NCBI GenBank assembly: GCA_900550145.1
Contig: URRF01000010.1
Location: forward strand, 1-36,340
Source: an uncultured Mollicutes bacterium
GTDB taxonomy: Bacteria > Bacillota_I > Bacilli_A > RF39 > UBA660
Reading direction: 5' to 3'
Length of the DNA stretch: 36,340 bases
Shown here: one piece after another, positions 16,529-24,720 of the stretch
How positions within the stretch are numbered: position 1 is the first letter of the stretch
Layout of the letters: each line of letters opens with the position of its first letter
Made by a program: the position numbers and the translations under genes
Notes under the pieces: model-generated
Databases searched by the model: none
What the model was told of the DNA's origin: nothing
The model's input: the letters and a program-made list of their open reading frames with translations, nothing else

Positions 16529-17047
16529 ATGAAAAAAATAATTGCTGTTTCAATTAGTATTTTAATATTAAGTGGGTGTGCTATAAATAAAGGAACAAAT
16601 AAATATATAAATAAGAAAATAGGTATAGATATATCAAAATGTAAAATTGAAAAAGATAAAGATACACATGGTGGCTTTTTAGGAGATGGTTATTATATAG
16701 TAATTGCAAATTGTGAACAAAAGCCATTAACAGAAATTAAAGAATGGAAAAAATTACCTTTATCAGAAAACTTACAGCTAATTATGTATGGAGGAACAAA
16801 AGATGATTCAACATACTTATATAATTTAGCAGAAGAAAGTGGGATACCTGAAATAAAAAATGGATATTATTACTTTTATGATAGGGTAGATGGTGAATAT
16901 TTTAAAGATAAAAATACTGATACAGAAAAAAAGATAGAAGATAGACATAGTGATTCAGAAATTTTTAATAGATATTCATATAATTTTACACTAGCACTTT
17001 ATGATGAAGATAACAACAAATTTTATTATTATGAATTTGATACATAG
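16529..17047 (+). CDS. Small lipoprotein of unknown function
   Basis: 172 residues. A lipoprotein signal peptide is clear: MKKIIAVSISILILSGC with the lipobox LSGC and Cys17. The mature part is Lys/Asp/Tyr-rich with a C-terminal beta-like stretch (YSYNFTLALYDEDNNKFYYY). No family is recognised. It should be anchored on the outer face of the membrane. SD GGAGGG lies 6 nt before the ATG, and the gene begins 8 nt after the cyclo-ligase stop, so the two are likely co-transcribed. Confidence 0.8.
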   Translation: MKKIIAVSISILILSGCAINKGTNKYINKKIGIDISKCKIEKDKDTHGGFLGDGYYIVIANCEQKPLTEIKEWKKLPLSENLQLIMYGGTKDDSTYLYNLAEESGIPEIKNGYYYFYDRVDGEYFKDKNTDTEKKIEDRHSDSEIFNRYSYNFTLALYDEDNNKFYYYEFDT

Positions 17048-17333
17048 AAACATAAGTAATTAAAAAATGAACAAAATAACGTAAACATACTAAACATAAA
17101 AATTAAATTTGTGACTTTTAATTTCTTAGCTTTAGAAAGATAAATGTTATTCATCCGAAAAAGAGCAAACGAGTAAATCTGTGACATACAAATACTTATT
17201 TCTTGAAAATAAAAGATAAAAATATTGATATCAAATTTATTTTGTGATCTTTGTTCGTTTCTAAAGAAAAAGCTAAATCATTGACTACAAATGAACAAAA
17301 TGTGGTAAAATCAAAAATAAGGAGATGATTTTT
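17048..17333. other. Intergenic region with a 13-bp direct repeat and the Nudix promoter
   Basis: No gene seen. AAATGAACAAAAT occurs exactly twice (17065-17077 and 17289-17301), each followed three bases later by GTAAA. Three TGTGA motifs lie between (near 17110, 17180 and 17240). An extended -10 (TGGTAAAAT, 17303-17311) with TTGACT at 17281-17286 (19-nt spacing) should drive the Nudix gene. Confidence 0.5.
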
Positions 17334-17825
17334 TTGAAAGCAAAAGATATTAATATAAAGATTCAAGATGTTTTATTAAATGTAAGAGCAGTATCTGTTA
17401 TTGTTCATAATGATAAAGTGTTATTTCAAAAAAGAAAACAAGATAAATTTTGGGCATTACCCGGAGGAAAAATACGAGTTGGTGAAAAATCAGAAGATAC
17501 TATTAAAAGGGAATTGAAAGAAGAACTTGAACTTAATAAATTTAATGTAGAAAGATGTAATAGTATTTCAGAGTATTTTTTTACATTTGATAATACGTTA
17601 ATACATCAATTTATATTTAGTTACATAGTGTCTGTTGATAATACTGAATGGATTTTAGATGAAATAGGTGAATTTGATGGAAAAGAAATAAATGAAAATC
17701 TAGTTTTTAAGTGGTTTGATATTGACTCACTAGCGGATGCTCCGATCAAACCAGATTTCTTGAAAGAACAAATTGATAGTATAAAGAATAACAATATTAT
17801 GTTTACAAGTTATACTGAAGAATAA
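17334..17825 (+). CDS. Nudix hydrolase
   Basis: 163 residues. The Nudix box is GGKIRVGEKSEDTIKREL followed by KEELEL, matching Gx5Ex7REUxEE; the usual final Gly is replaced by Glu. The catalytic Glu residues are present. An N-terminal strand (VRAVSVIVHNDKVLFQKRK) is typical of MutT-like NTP or nucleoside-diphosphate hydrolases; the substrate is unknown. The start is taken as TTG 17334 because the SD AAGGAG directly abuts the ATG at 17325 and sits 9 nt before the TTG. ATG 17325 would add three residues (MIF). Confidence 0.82.
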   Translation: MKAKDINIKIQDVLLNVRAVSVIVHNDKVLFQKRKQDKFWALPGGKIRVGEKSEDTIKRELKEELELNKFNVERCNSISEYFFTFDNTLIHQFIFSYIVSVDNTEWILDEIGEFDGKEINENLVFKWFDIDSLADAPIKPDFLKEQIDSIKNNNIMFTSYTEE

Positions 17826-17887
17826 AAAAATATAGTCCGTATTTATCTTTGATATATACAAAAAATTGTTTTAATTCATATTTGGCA

Positions 17888-18067
17888 GATTTAGGTATGT
17901 CTGAAGAAAGAATTTGATTTGGAATGTTAACCTGTGAAAGTTGCTTTTTATTTGAATTAGAGCCATTTATTGAAAGTGTAAGACCAAAGGAAGAAAAAAA
18001 GAAGATTCTACTTTAAAAGATATAACTATAAACGAAAATATACTGAATGAACTAGTGAACTTTTAGA
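17888..18067 (+). pseudogene. Unrecognised decayed coding remnant
   Basis: Between the Nudix gene and uvrB there is coding-like sequence with stops. One frame reads LADLGMSEERI, TGA, FGMLTCESCFLFELEPFIE ... KKKILL, TAA. Another continues DSTLKDITINENILNELVNF, TAG. No start with an SD is seen and the family is not recognised. A terminator follows at 18072-18108. It may be a dead regulator or phage-type scrap. Confidence 0.3.
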
Positions 18068-18071
18068 ACAC

Positions 18072-18108
18072 AAAAATAGGAAATAACATATTTCTTATTT
18101 TTTTTTTG
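18072..18108 (+). terminator. Terminator upstream of uvrB
   Basis: Stem AATAGGAAATA (18075-18085) / TATTTCTTATT (18089-18099), one G-T pair, loop ACA, followed by a long T run. Confidence 0.7.
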
Positions 18109-18116
18109 TCCGTTTA

Positions 18117-18125
18117 TGTTATGAT
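18117..18125 (+). promoter_or_regulatory. Candidate distal uvrB promoter
   Basis: TGTTATGAT, an extended -10, just after the terminator. If used, uvrB RNA carries a leader of about 205 nt that includes the whole repeat element at 18170-18310. A second -10 (TATAAT, 18314-18319) lies so close to the SD that its transcript would start inside or at the SD. Confidence 0.35.
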
Positions 18126-18169
18126 ATAACCGTTGATATTATTGAGTATTAACGAGTTTGCAAAATAAG

Positions 18170-18310
18170 TTTTGTGGCCAGCATTCGTGCAATTGCAAAA
18201 AAACTGCCTATTCACCAACTAAAAAAACAGTAAATGCACGAAAAATAATTAAAATTGCACGAATTTTGTGAATGATAGGCAGCGTTTTAAAAAATGAAAA
18301 TGGCCACAAA
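18170..18310 (+). repeat. Crossed inverted-repeat element before uvrB
   Basis: Three inverted pairs are present. A: TTTGTGGCCA (18171-18180) with TGGCCACAAA (18301-18310), 10 bp perfect. B: ATTCGTGCAATT (18183-18194) with AATTGCACGAAT (18253-18264), 12 bp perfect; an extra partial copy TGCACGAA is at 18235-18242. C: CTGCCTATTCAC (18204-18215) with GTGAATGATAGGCAG (18268-18282), 12 bp with a 3-nt bulge. The order A-B-C-B'-C'-A' makes B and C cross, so they form either a pseudoknot or two alternative folds inside the A stem. It could be a leader RNA, a non-coding RNA or DNA binding sites. No known RNA family was recognised. Confidence 0.6.
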
Positions 18311-18337
18311 CTATATAATAGAGAGGAGTGTTTTTGT

Positions 18338-20290
18338 ATGTATAAATTAGTAGCACCCTATAAGCCAAGTGGAGATCAGCCAAAAGCAATAAAAGAATTA
18401 GTTGATGGCATAAAACAAGACAAAAAACATCAAGTATTAATGGGTGCAACAGGAACGGGGAAAACGTTTACAATAGCCAACGTGATTAAAGAAGTAAATA
18501 AACCAACACTTGTTCTCGCACACAATAAGACACTTGCTGGACAACTTTATAGTGAACTTAAAGAATTATTTCCAGAAAATAGAGTAGAATACTTTGTATC
18601 ATATTACGACTATTATCAACCAGAAGCATATGTACCAAGTACAGACACATATATAGAAAAAGATGCATCAATAAATGATGAAATAGACGAATTAAGGCAT
18701 AGTGCAACATCTGCACTTATAAATAGAAGAGATGTTATAGTAGTAGCCAGTGTATCATGTATATATGGTATAGGTGAAGTTGAGGAATATAAGGCACATA
18801 CTATTACTCTAAATGTAGGAGATATTATAGATAGAGATGAAATATTAAAAAAATTAGTAGAAATGCTATATGAAAGAAATAATATAGATTTAAAAAGAGG
18901 TACGTTTAGAGTAAAAGGTGACGTAATTGAACTTATACCCAGTTATGAAAGAACAAATGGAATTAGAATAGAATTTTTTGGAGATGAAGTAGAAAGAATT
19001 AGTGAATTTGATTCCTTAACAGGTGTTGTTAAAACAAACAAAAAGACAGTAACAATTTTTGCAGCATCTCACTTCGTAACAAATGAAGAAAAGTTGAAAA
19101 TAAGTGTTGAAAGAATAAGAGAGGAATTAAACGACAGATTGTCATATTTTAGAGATAATAATAAATATTTAGAAGCACAAAGAATTGAAGAAAGAACTAA
19201 CTATGATATAGAAATGCTTCTAGAAACTGGCTTTTGTAGAGGTGTAGAAAACTATTCAAGACACTTGGCTTTAAAAAATGAAGGAGATACACCAACTACA
19301 CTAATGGATTTCTTCCCAGAAGATTTTTTACTCGTAGTAGATGAATCTCATGTAACTTTACCACAGGTAAGAGGAATGTATAATGGAGATAGAGCAAGAA
19401 AACAAATACTCGTAGATTACGGTTTTCGTCTTCCATCAGCACTTGATAATAGGCCACTAAAATTTGATGAATTTAACAGTAAAATAAATCAAGCAATATA
19501 TATATCTGCTACACCAGGAGATTACGAATTAGAACTTGTTAACAACAAATATGTAGAACAAATTATAAGACCAACTGGATTACTTGACCCAACAATTGAA
19601 GTAAGACCTACAAAGGGCCAAATAGATGATATAGTATCTGAAATAAGAAAAAGAATAGAACGTAATGAGAGAGTTTTAATAACTACACTAACTATAAGGA
19701 TGTCAGAAGAATTGACAAACTATTTAAAAAATTTAGATATAAAAGTAGCATATCTTCATAGTGAAATAAAAACACTAGAAAGAACAAAAATAATAAGAGA
19801 TTTAAGATTAGGAAAATATGATGTAGTAGTTGGCATAAACTTACTAAGAGAGGGAATAGATATACCAGAAGTAAGTTTGATTTTAATACTAGATGCAGAT
19901 AAACAAGGTTTCTTAAGAAGTGATAGAAGTTTAATACAAACAATAGGAAGATGTGCAAGAAATGAATTTGGACATGTAATAATGTATGCAGATAGTATAA
20001 GTGATGCAATGAATGTAGCAATTAAAGAAACAGAAAGAAGAAGAAGTATACAAGAAAAATATAATAAAGAACATAATATTATTCCAAAAACAATTCAAAA
20101 AGAAATAAGAGATCTAATAAGTAATGAAGATAAGGACAAAGAAAAAGGTAAAACAAAAGCATATAGCAAAAAAGAAAAAGAAAAAATAATCAAAAATTTA
20201 GAAAAAGAAATGATGGAATCAGCAAGAAAACTTGATTTTGAAAGAGCAACAGAACTTAGAGATATGATATTTGAACTTAAAAGCGAGTAA
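18338..20290 (+). CDS. uvrB: Excinuclease ABC subunit B
   Basis: 650 residues. UvrB is the helicase-like damage-verification subunit of nucleotide excision repair. Walker A is MGATGTGKTFTIANV near residues 37-50; the beta-hairpin region has YYDYYQPEAYVPSTDTYIEK; DEAD-like DESH follows in LLVVDESHVTLPQVRG; motif VI is TIGRCARN. The C-terminal UVR domain (MMESARKLDFERATELRDMI) contacts UvrC. The ATG at 18338 is chosen because AGAGGAG lies about 8 nt upstream and MYKLVAPYKPSGDQP matches family starts; an in-frame ATG at 18272 lies in the repeat element. uvrA follows 81 nt later. No recognisable SOS box was seen. Confidence 0.96.
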   Translation: MYKLVAPYKPSGDQPKAIKELVDGIKQDKKHQVLMGATGTGKTFTIANVIKEVNKPTLVLAHNKTLAGQLYSELKELFPENRVEYFVSYYDYYQPEAYVPSTDTYIEKDASINDEIDELRHSATSALINRRDVIVVASVSCIYGIGEVEEYKAHTITLNVGDIIDRDEILKKLVEMLYERNNIDLKRGTFRVKGDVIELIPSYERTNGIRIEFFGDEVERISEFDSLTGVVKTNKKTVTIFAASHFVTNEEKLKISVERIREELNDRLSYFRDNNKYLEAQRIEERTNYDIEMLLETGFCRGVENYSRHLALKNEGDTPTTLMDFFPEDFLLVVDESHVTLPQVRGMYNGDRARKQILVDYGFRLPSALDNRPLKFDEFNSKINQAIYISATPGDYELELVNNKYVEQIIRPTGLLDPTIEVRPTKGQIDDIVSEIRKRIERNERVLITTLTIRMSEELTNYLKNLDIKVAYLHSEIKTLERTKIIRDLRLGKYDVVVGINLLREGIDIPEVSLILILDADKQGFLRSDRSLIQTIGRCARNEFGHVIMYADSISDAMNVAIKETERRRSIQEKYNKEHNIIPKTIQKEIRDLISNEDKDKEKGKTKAYSKKEKEKIIKNLEKEMMESARKLDFERATELRDMIFELKSE

Positions 20291-20316
20291 AAGAATTGAA
20301 ATTTCAATTCTTTTTC
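20291..20316 (+). terminator. Terminator after uvrB
   Basis: Perfect palindrome AAGAATTGAAA / TTTCAATTCTT (20291-20312) followed by TTTT. Confidence 0.75.
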
Positions 20317-20335
20317 TAATAAAAATTTAATATTG

Positions 20336-20344
20336 TGGTATAAT
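20336..20344 (+). promoter_or_regulatory. Extended -10 promoter of uvrA
   Basis: TGGTATAAT at 20336-20344, 27 nt before the ATG. No clear -35. Confidence 0.5.
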
Positions 20345-20371
20345 ACAAAAGACGTAAATGGAAGTGATATT

Positions 20372-23188
20372 ATGGATAAAATTGTAGTAAAAGGTGCAAG
20401 AGAAAACAACTTAAAAAATATAGATATAGAAATACCTAAAAATAAATTAGTAGTAATGACAGGTGTAAGTGGTAGTGGTAAAAGTTCACTTGCTTTTAAC
20501 ACAATATATGCAGAAGGACAAAGAAGATATGTTGACTCACTAAGTGCATATGCAAGACAATTTTTAGGTAATTTTGAAAAACCAGACGTAGATTCTATAG
20601 AAGGATTAAGTCCAAGCATTAGTATAGATCAAAAAACCACAAATAATAATCCTAGAAGTACAGTAGGTACAGTAACTGAAATATATGATTATTTAAGATT
20701 ATTATATGCAAGAATAGGAACACCTTATTGCCCAATACATAATGTAGAAATAAGCAGTCAAAGTATTGAGGAAATGGTAAATAAAGTATTAGATCTAGAA
20801 GAAAATACTAAAATAATGGTTATATCCCCAATAGTAAGGGGAGAAAAAGGTACTCACAAAGATAGAATAGATGACTTGAGAAAAAGTGGATATACAAGAG
20901 TAAAAATAGATGGAGATGCCTTTGATTTGAATGATCAAATAGAATTGTCAAAAACTAAAAAGCACAATATAGACGTAATAATAGATAGATTAATAATAAA
21001 AGAAGGAATTAGAAGCAGATTATTTGAATCAATAGAAAATGCTACTAAATTATCAAATGGTAAGGTAATAATAGATGTAATAGGTGGTAAAGAAATACTT
21101 ATGAGTGAATCACTTGCATGCCCTTATTGTGATTTTTCTATGGCAGAATTAGAACCAAGAATGTTTTCATTTAATTCTCCATTTGGAGCATGTCCTGAAT
21201 GTAAAGGTCTTGGCTTTAAACAAAAAATAGATGAAGATCTAATAATACCTAATAAAGCATTAAGTTTAAATAAAGGAGCTATTGTACCACTTAACAATAT
21301 GGATGAATTCAATATTTACAAAAAATCATTAGAAATAGTATGTAATAATTATGATATAGATATGAACATTCCTGTTAAAGATTTAAAAAAAGAAAAATTA
21401 AACATAGTATTATATGGCTCACCAGATGAAATAGAATTTGATTTTAACACAAGAAGTGGAAATAGAATGCATAAAATAGAAAAATACGAGGGAATATCAA
21501 ATATGTTTGAAAGAAGATTCCTAGAAACAAACAGTACTTTTATAAGAGATTGGCTTGCAAACTATATGACAGATTTACCATGTGAAGTTTGTCATGGAAC
21601 AAGATTAAAAAAAGAAATATTAAATGTAAAAATAAAAGGTAAAAACATATATGAATTATGTAATCTAAGTATTAGAGATTTATATAACTTTTTTGAAACA
21701 CTAAAATTAAATAAAGAGGATCAAGAAATATCAAAATTAATTATAAAAGATATAAAAGATAGATTATCATTTTTAATAAATGTTGGACTTGAATACCTAA
21801 ACTTAAACAGAACAGCAGGTACTCTTAGTGGTGGAGAGTCACAAAGAATACGTTTAGCAACACAAATCGGCTCAAGATTATCAGGAATACTTTATGTATT
21901 AGATGAACCAAGTATAGGTCTACATCAAAGAGACAATCAAAAACTAATTAACTCACTATTAGAAATGAGAGATTTAGGTAATACCCTTATAGTAGTAGAA
22001 CATGACACAGAAACAATGATGCAAGCAGATTACTTGATAGATATTGGACCTTTATCAGGAGCTCATGGAGGACATGTAATGGCTGCTGGTACTCCAGAAG
22101 AAGTAATGAACACAAAAGATAGCATAACAGGCCAATATTTAAGTGGTAAATTAAAAATTGATGTACCTAAAACAAGGAGAAAAGGAAATGGCAAATTTAT
22201 AGAATTAAAAGGGTGCAAAGAAAATAATTTAAAAAATATAAATGTTTCATTCCCACTAGCAACATTTACATGCGTAACAGGTGTAAGTGGTAGTGGAAAA
22301 AGCAGTTTAGTAAATGAAATATTATATAAAGTAATATCTAATAATATATACAAATCAAAAGATAAACCAGGAAAATACAAATCGATAAATGGTTTAGAAT
22401 ACGTAGATAAAATAATAAATGTGTCACAAGATCCAATAGGAAGAACACCAAGAAGTAATCCTGCCACTTATACTGGAGTATTTGATGACATAAGAGATGT
22501 TTTTGCAAACACAAAAGAAGCAAAAATACGAGGATATGATAAAGGAAGATTTTCATTTAACGTAAAGGGTGGAAGATGTGAAGCATGTTATGGTGATGGA
22601 GTAAAAAAAATAGAAATGCACTTTTTGCCAGACGTTTACGTGCCTTGTGAAGTTTGTAAAGGTACCAGATATAATAGAGAAACATTAGAAATAAAATTTA
22701 AAAACAAAAACATTGCGCAAGTATTAGACATGACTATAGAAGAAGCATTGGATTTTTTTGAAAACATTCCAAAAGTAAAAAATAAATTAAATATGTTGAT
22801 AGAAGTTGGTTTAGGATATATGAAATTAGGACAAAGTGCACCAACATTAAGTGGTGGAGAGGCAAGTAGAGTAAAACTTGCAAAAGAACTTCAAAAAAGG
22901 CCTACTGGGAAAAGCGTATTTATATTAGATGAACCAACCACAGGATTACATACACATGACGTAAAAAAACTTATATCTATACTTCAAAGAATAGTTGATA
23001 ATGGTGATACTGTAATAGTTATAGAACACAATTTAGATATGATTAAAGTTGCAGATTACATAATAGATTTAGGACCAGAAGGTGGAGACTTTGGCGGACA
23101 AATAATAGCAAAAGGTACACCAGAAGAAGTTGCAAAAAATCAAAAATCGTATACAGGAATATATTTAAAGAAAGAATTAGAAAAATAG
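20372..23188 (+). CDS. uvrA: Excinuclease ABC subunit A
   Basis: 938 residues, the usual UvrA length. The dimeric ABC ATPase scans DNA for lesions and loads UvrB. The first Walker A is GVSGSGKSSLAFNT with YAEGQRRYVDSLSAYARQF; zinc modules show CPYCDF ... CPECKGLG and CEACYGDG ... CEVCKGTRY. Signatures LSGGESQRIRLA and LSGGEASRVKLA and Walker B strings LYVLDEPSIGLH and FILDEPTTGLH mark both ATPase halves. The ATG at 20372 (MDKIVVKGARENNL) has GGAAGTGA upstream and matches family starts; the frame opens 13 codons earlier inside the promoter. Confidence 0.97.
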   Translation: MDKIVVKGARENNLKNIDIEIPKNKLVVMTGVSGSGKSSLAFNTIYAEGQRRYVDSLSAYARQFLGNFEKPDVDSIEGLSPSISIDQKTTNNNPRSTVGTVTEIYDYLRLLYARIGTPYCPIHNVEISSQSIEEMVNKVLDLEENTKIMVISPIVRGEKGTHKDRIDDLRKSGYTRVKIDGDAFDLNDQIELSKTKKHNIDVIIDRLIIKEGIRSRLFESIENATKLSNGKVIIDVIGGKEILMSESLACPYCDFSMAELEPRMFSFNSPFGACPECKGLGFKQKIDEDLIIPNKALSLNKGAIVPLNNMDEFNIYKKSLEIVCNNYDIDMNIPVKDLKKEKLNIVLYGSPDEIEFDFNTRSGNRMHKIEKYEGISNMFERRFLETNSTFIRDWLANYMTDLPCEVCHGTRLKKEILNVKIKGKNIYELCNLSIRDLYNFFETLKLNKEDQEISKLIIKDIKDRLSFLINVGLEYLNLNRTAGTLSGGESQRIRLATQIGSRLSGILYVLDEPSIGLHQRDNQKLINSLLEMRDLGNTLIVVEHDTETMMQADYLIDIGPLSGAHGGHVMAAGTPEEVMNTKDSITGQYLSGKLKIDVPKTRRKGNGKFIELKGCKENNLKNINVSFPLATFTCVTGVSGSGKSSLVNEILYKVISNNIYKSKDKPGKYKSINGLEYVDKIINVSQDPIGRTPRSNPATYTGVFDDIRDVFANTKEAKIRGYDKGRFSFNVKGGRCEACYGDGVKKIEMHFLPDVYVPCEVCKGTRYNRETLEIKFKNKNIAQVLDMTIEEALDFFENIPKVKNKLNMLIEVGLGYMKLGQSAPTLSGGEASRVKLAKELQKRPTGKSVFILDEPTTGLHTHDVKKLISILQRIVDNGDTVIVIEHNLDMIKVADYIIDLGPEGGDFGGQIIAKGTPEEVAKNQKSYTGIYLKKELEK

Positions 23189-23215
23189 AAACAAATCATA
23201 TTTGCTTCTATTTTT
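23181..23215 (+). terminator. Terminator after uvrA
   Basis: AAAAATAGAA-a-CAAA / TTTG-c-TTCTATTTTT with one mismatch and loop TCATA. Confidence 0.75.
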
Positions 23216-23256
23216 CATATAATATAAAGAAAAAAAACAAAAATTTAAAAAATGTA

Positions 23257-23285
23257 TTGAAAAATGCAAAATAGTGTGATATCAT
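23257..23285 (+). promoter_or_regulatory. Promoter of the tRNA pair
   Basis: TTGAAA (23257-23262), 17-nt spacer, TATCAT (23280-23285), preceded by TGA (extended -10). Confidence 0.65.
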
Positions 23286-23296
23286 CTTGAATATGT

Positions 23297-23373
23297 GGAC
23301 CCTTAGCTCAGTTGGTTAGAGCATCCGGCTCATAACCGGGCGGTCATAGGTTCGAGTCCTATAGGGTCCACCA
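23297..23373 (+). tRNA. tRNA with CAT anticodon (elongator Met or Ile2)
   Basis: Full cloverleaf: acceptor GGACCCT / AGGGTCC, D arm TAGCTCAGTTGGTTAGAGC, anticodon stem TCCGG / CCGGG around loop CTCATAA, T arm ATAGG TTCGAGT CCTAT, discriminator A and encoded CCA (23371-23373). The G1-C72 pair excludes an initiator tRNA. The acceptor stem looks like the Bacillus tRNA-Ile2, so the C34 may be modified to lysidine by TilS and read AUA. Identity cannot be fixed from this sequence alone. Confidence 0.93.
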
Positions 23374-23409
23374 CTTGATTATTAAGATTGTATTTACAAT
23401 CTTTTATTT

Positions 23410-23494
23410 GCGGGTATGGCGGAATTGGTAGACGCACTAGACTTAGGATCTAGCGGAGTGATCCATGGGGGTTCAAGTCCCTTTACCCGCACCA
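23410..23494 (+). tRNA. tRNA-Leu (anticodon TAG)
   Basis: 85-nt class II tRNA. Acceptor GCGGGTA / TACCCGC, anticodon arm CTAGA CTTAGGA TCTAG with anticodon TAG, long variable arm, T arm with TTCAAGT, discriminator A and encoded CCA (23492-23494). It is 36 nt after the first tRNA, so the two are co-transcribed. Confidence 0.96.
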
Positions 23495-23513
23495 TTAATG
23501 TATTGTTTGAGTT

Positions 23514-23542
23514 TGAACTTTTTATAAGTTCATTTTTTTTTT
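23514..23542 (+). terminator. Terminator after the tRNA pair
   Basis: TGAACTT (23514-23520), loop TTTAT, AAGTTCA (23526-23532), then about ten T. Confidence 0.75.
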
Positions 23543-23949
23543 GTAAGAAAAGAGAACTTTATGAAGATAAAAAATCAAAGCAAAATGCACAATAAAATTA
23601 TTAAAAATATATTTATCTGTAATAAAATGTAATTGATAAAAACTATGCATCAATTCTATTATGTTGAAAATAATGTAACAACATAGTTTTAAATACAACA
23701 CTCGAAATAAGAAAACATGGATATTTATCTATTTCTAAATTTGAATTGATTAATCAAACTCATAACGAAAACGATTAAGGAACTATCACAATAAATAATA
23801 TCAATAAATTAATATATATTTGACAGCCAGCTAATATAATAGTGTCATTATAAACATTAAAAATATCAACAAAATCTATAGAAAAAGTTTACATTAACTT
23901 AATTTATAAAAAATAGCCACAAAATTTTCCATAAATTACCATTTACAGG
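23543..23949. other. Intergenic region before the agr regulator genes
   Basis: No gene found on either strand. Contains an imperfect hairpin TATGTTG (23660-23666) / CAACATA (23679-23685); the 3' arm CATAGTT could alternatively pair with AACTATG at 23641-23647. A short repeat TGACA / TGTCA flanks a TATAAT near 23822-23846. None of these has a clear function. Confidence 0.4.
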
Positions 23950-23978
23950 TTGAATAAAAGTTGTAAATTAACTATAAT
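23942..23978 (+). promoter_or_regulatory. Promoter of the agr regulator pair, with shared upstream motif
   Basis: TTGAAT (23950-23955), 17-nt spacer, TATAAT (23973-23978). The 17-nt string TTTACAGGTTGAATAAA (23942-23958) overlaps the -35 and closely matches TTTACTGGTTCATCAAA upstream of agrB on the other strand (26884-26868). It may be a regulator-binding site. Confidence 0.5.
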
Positions 23979-24003
23979 TTAGTTGTGCGAAGAGGTAATG
24001 AAA

Positions 24004-24720
24004 ATGATAAATTTTATTGTATGCGATGATGAGAAGGAAATAGTTGAAAAAGTAAAAATAATACTGATGAAAATAGCATTCCAGGCAAATATTGAATATA
24101 AAATACATGCATTTAACAGTTATGACGAATCGTTTATGCAGACAATGAATTCGAATTTAGAAAATAAAATATACATACTTGATATAGAGGTAGAAGATTC
24201 CTCAGGATTAGAAGTAGCAAAACAAATAAGAGAGAAAGATTGGAAAAGTATAATTATAATCTTAACAGCACATTATGAATTAGAAACACTAGCATATAAA
24301 TCAAAAATATTACTTTTAGATTTTATATCAAAATATGAATTATATGACGAGAAAATATACAATATCATAAAATTGTGTATTGAAAGAAAACTAAATGATG
24401 ATAAATTAAAGATTAAAACTAAAAACGGAATAGAAAGAATTGATTACAAAGATATAGTTTGTATATTATATGATAGTTATAAAAGAAAATCTAAAATAAT
24501 AACTTTGTATTCAAAATATGAAACATCAGAAAGTTTAAAAGGTATAAAAGAAAAATTAAAAGGTAATTTTATGTATACTCATAAATCATGTATTATAAAT
24601 ATGGATAACGTCAAAACAATAGATATTAAAAACAAAGTAATAGTATTTTCCAATAATACCAAAACAGATTTATTATCAAGAAAATACTTAAAGGAGGTAA
24701 AAGAGTATGTCAATAATTGA
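24004..24720 (+). CDS. AgrA-type response regulator (REC + LytTR)
   Basis: 238 residues. The receiver domain (about 1-125) has the acidic pair in VCDDEKE, the phospho-acceptor Asp in YILDIEVEDSSGLEVA, Thr in ILTAHYE and Lys in FISKYELYD. The C-terminal LytTR DNA-binding domain (about 135-238) reads KIKTKNGIERIDYKDIVCIL ... FMYTHKSCIINMDNVKTI. This is the AgrA/VirR class controlled by peptide sensor kinases. The ATG at 24004 has GAGGT 7 nt upstream. It overlaps the kinase gene by 14 nt, indicating translational coupling. Confidence 0.92.
   Translation: MINFIVCDDEKEIVEKVKIILMKIAFQANIEYKIHAFNSYDESFMQTMNSNLENKIYILDIEVEDSSGLEVAKQIREKDWKSIIIILTAHYELETLAYKSKILLLDFISKYELYDEKIYNIIKLCIERKLNDDKLKIKTKNGIERIDYKDIVCILYDSYKRKSKIITLYSKYETSESLKGIKEKLKGNFMYTHKSCIINMDNVKTIDIKNKVIVFSNNTKTDLLSRKYLKEVKEYVNN

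Noticed and set aside
17888..18010. UGA read as tryptophan (genetic code 4)
   Set aside because: dinB, prfB and murD end in TGA and prfB keeps its UGA-dependent frameshift; the single in-frame TGA lies in an already broken remnant.
18170..18310. MITE or invertible promoter flanked by TTTGTGGCCA repeats
   Set aside because: No target-site duplication, no second copy in the window and no recombinase nearby; 10-bp arms are short for an invertible switch. Left as an unexplained structured element.
23543..23949. Second AgrD-like peptide or small RNA before agrA
   Set aside because: No SD-linked short frame with a Cys...DEP motif on either strand and no clear promoter-terminator pair.
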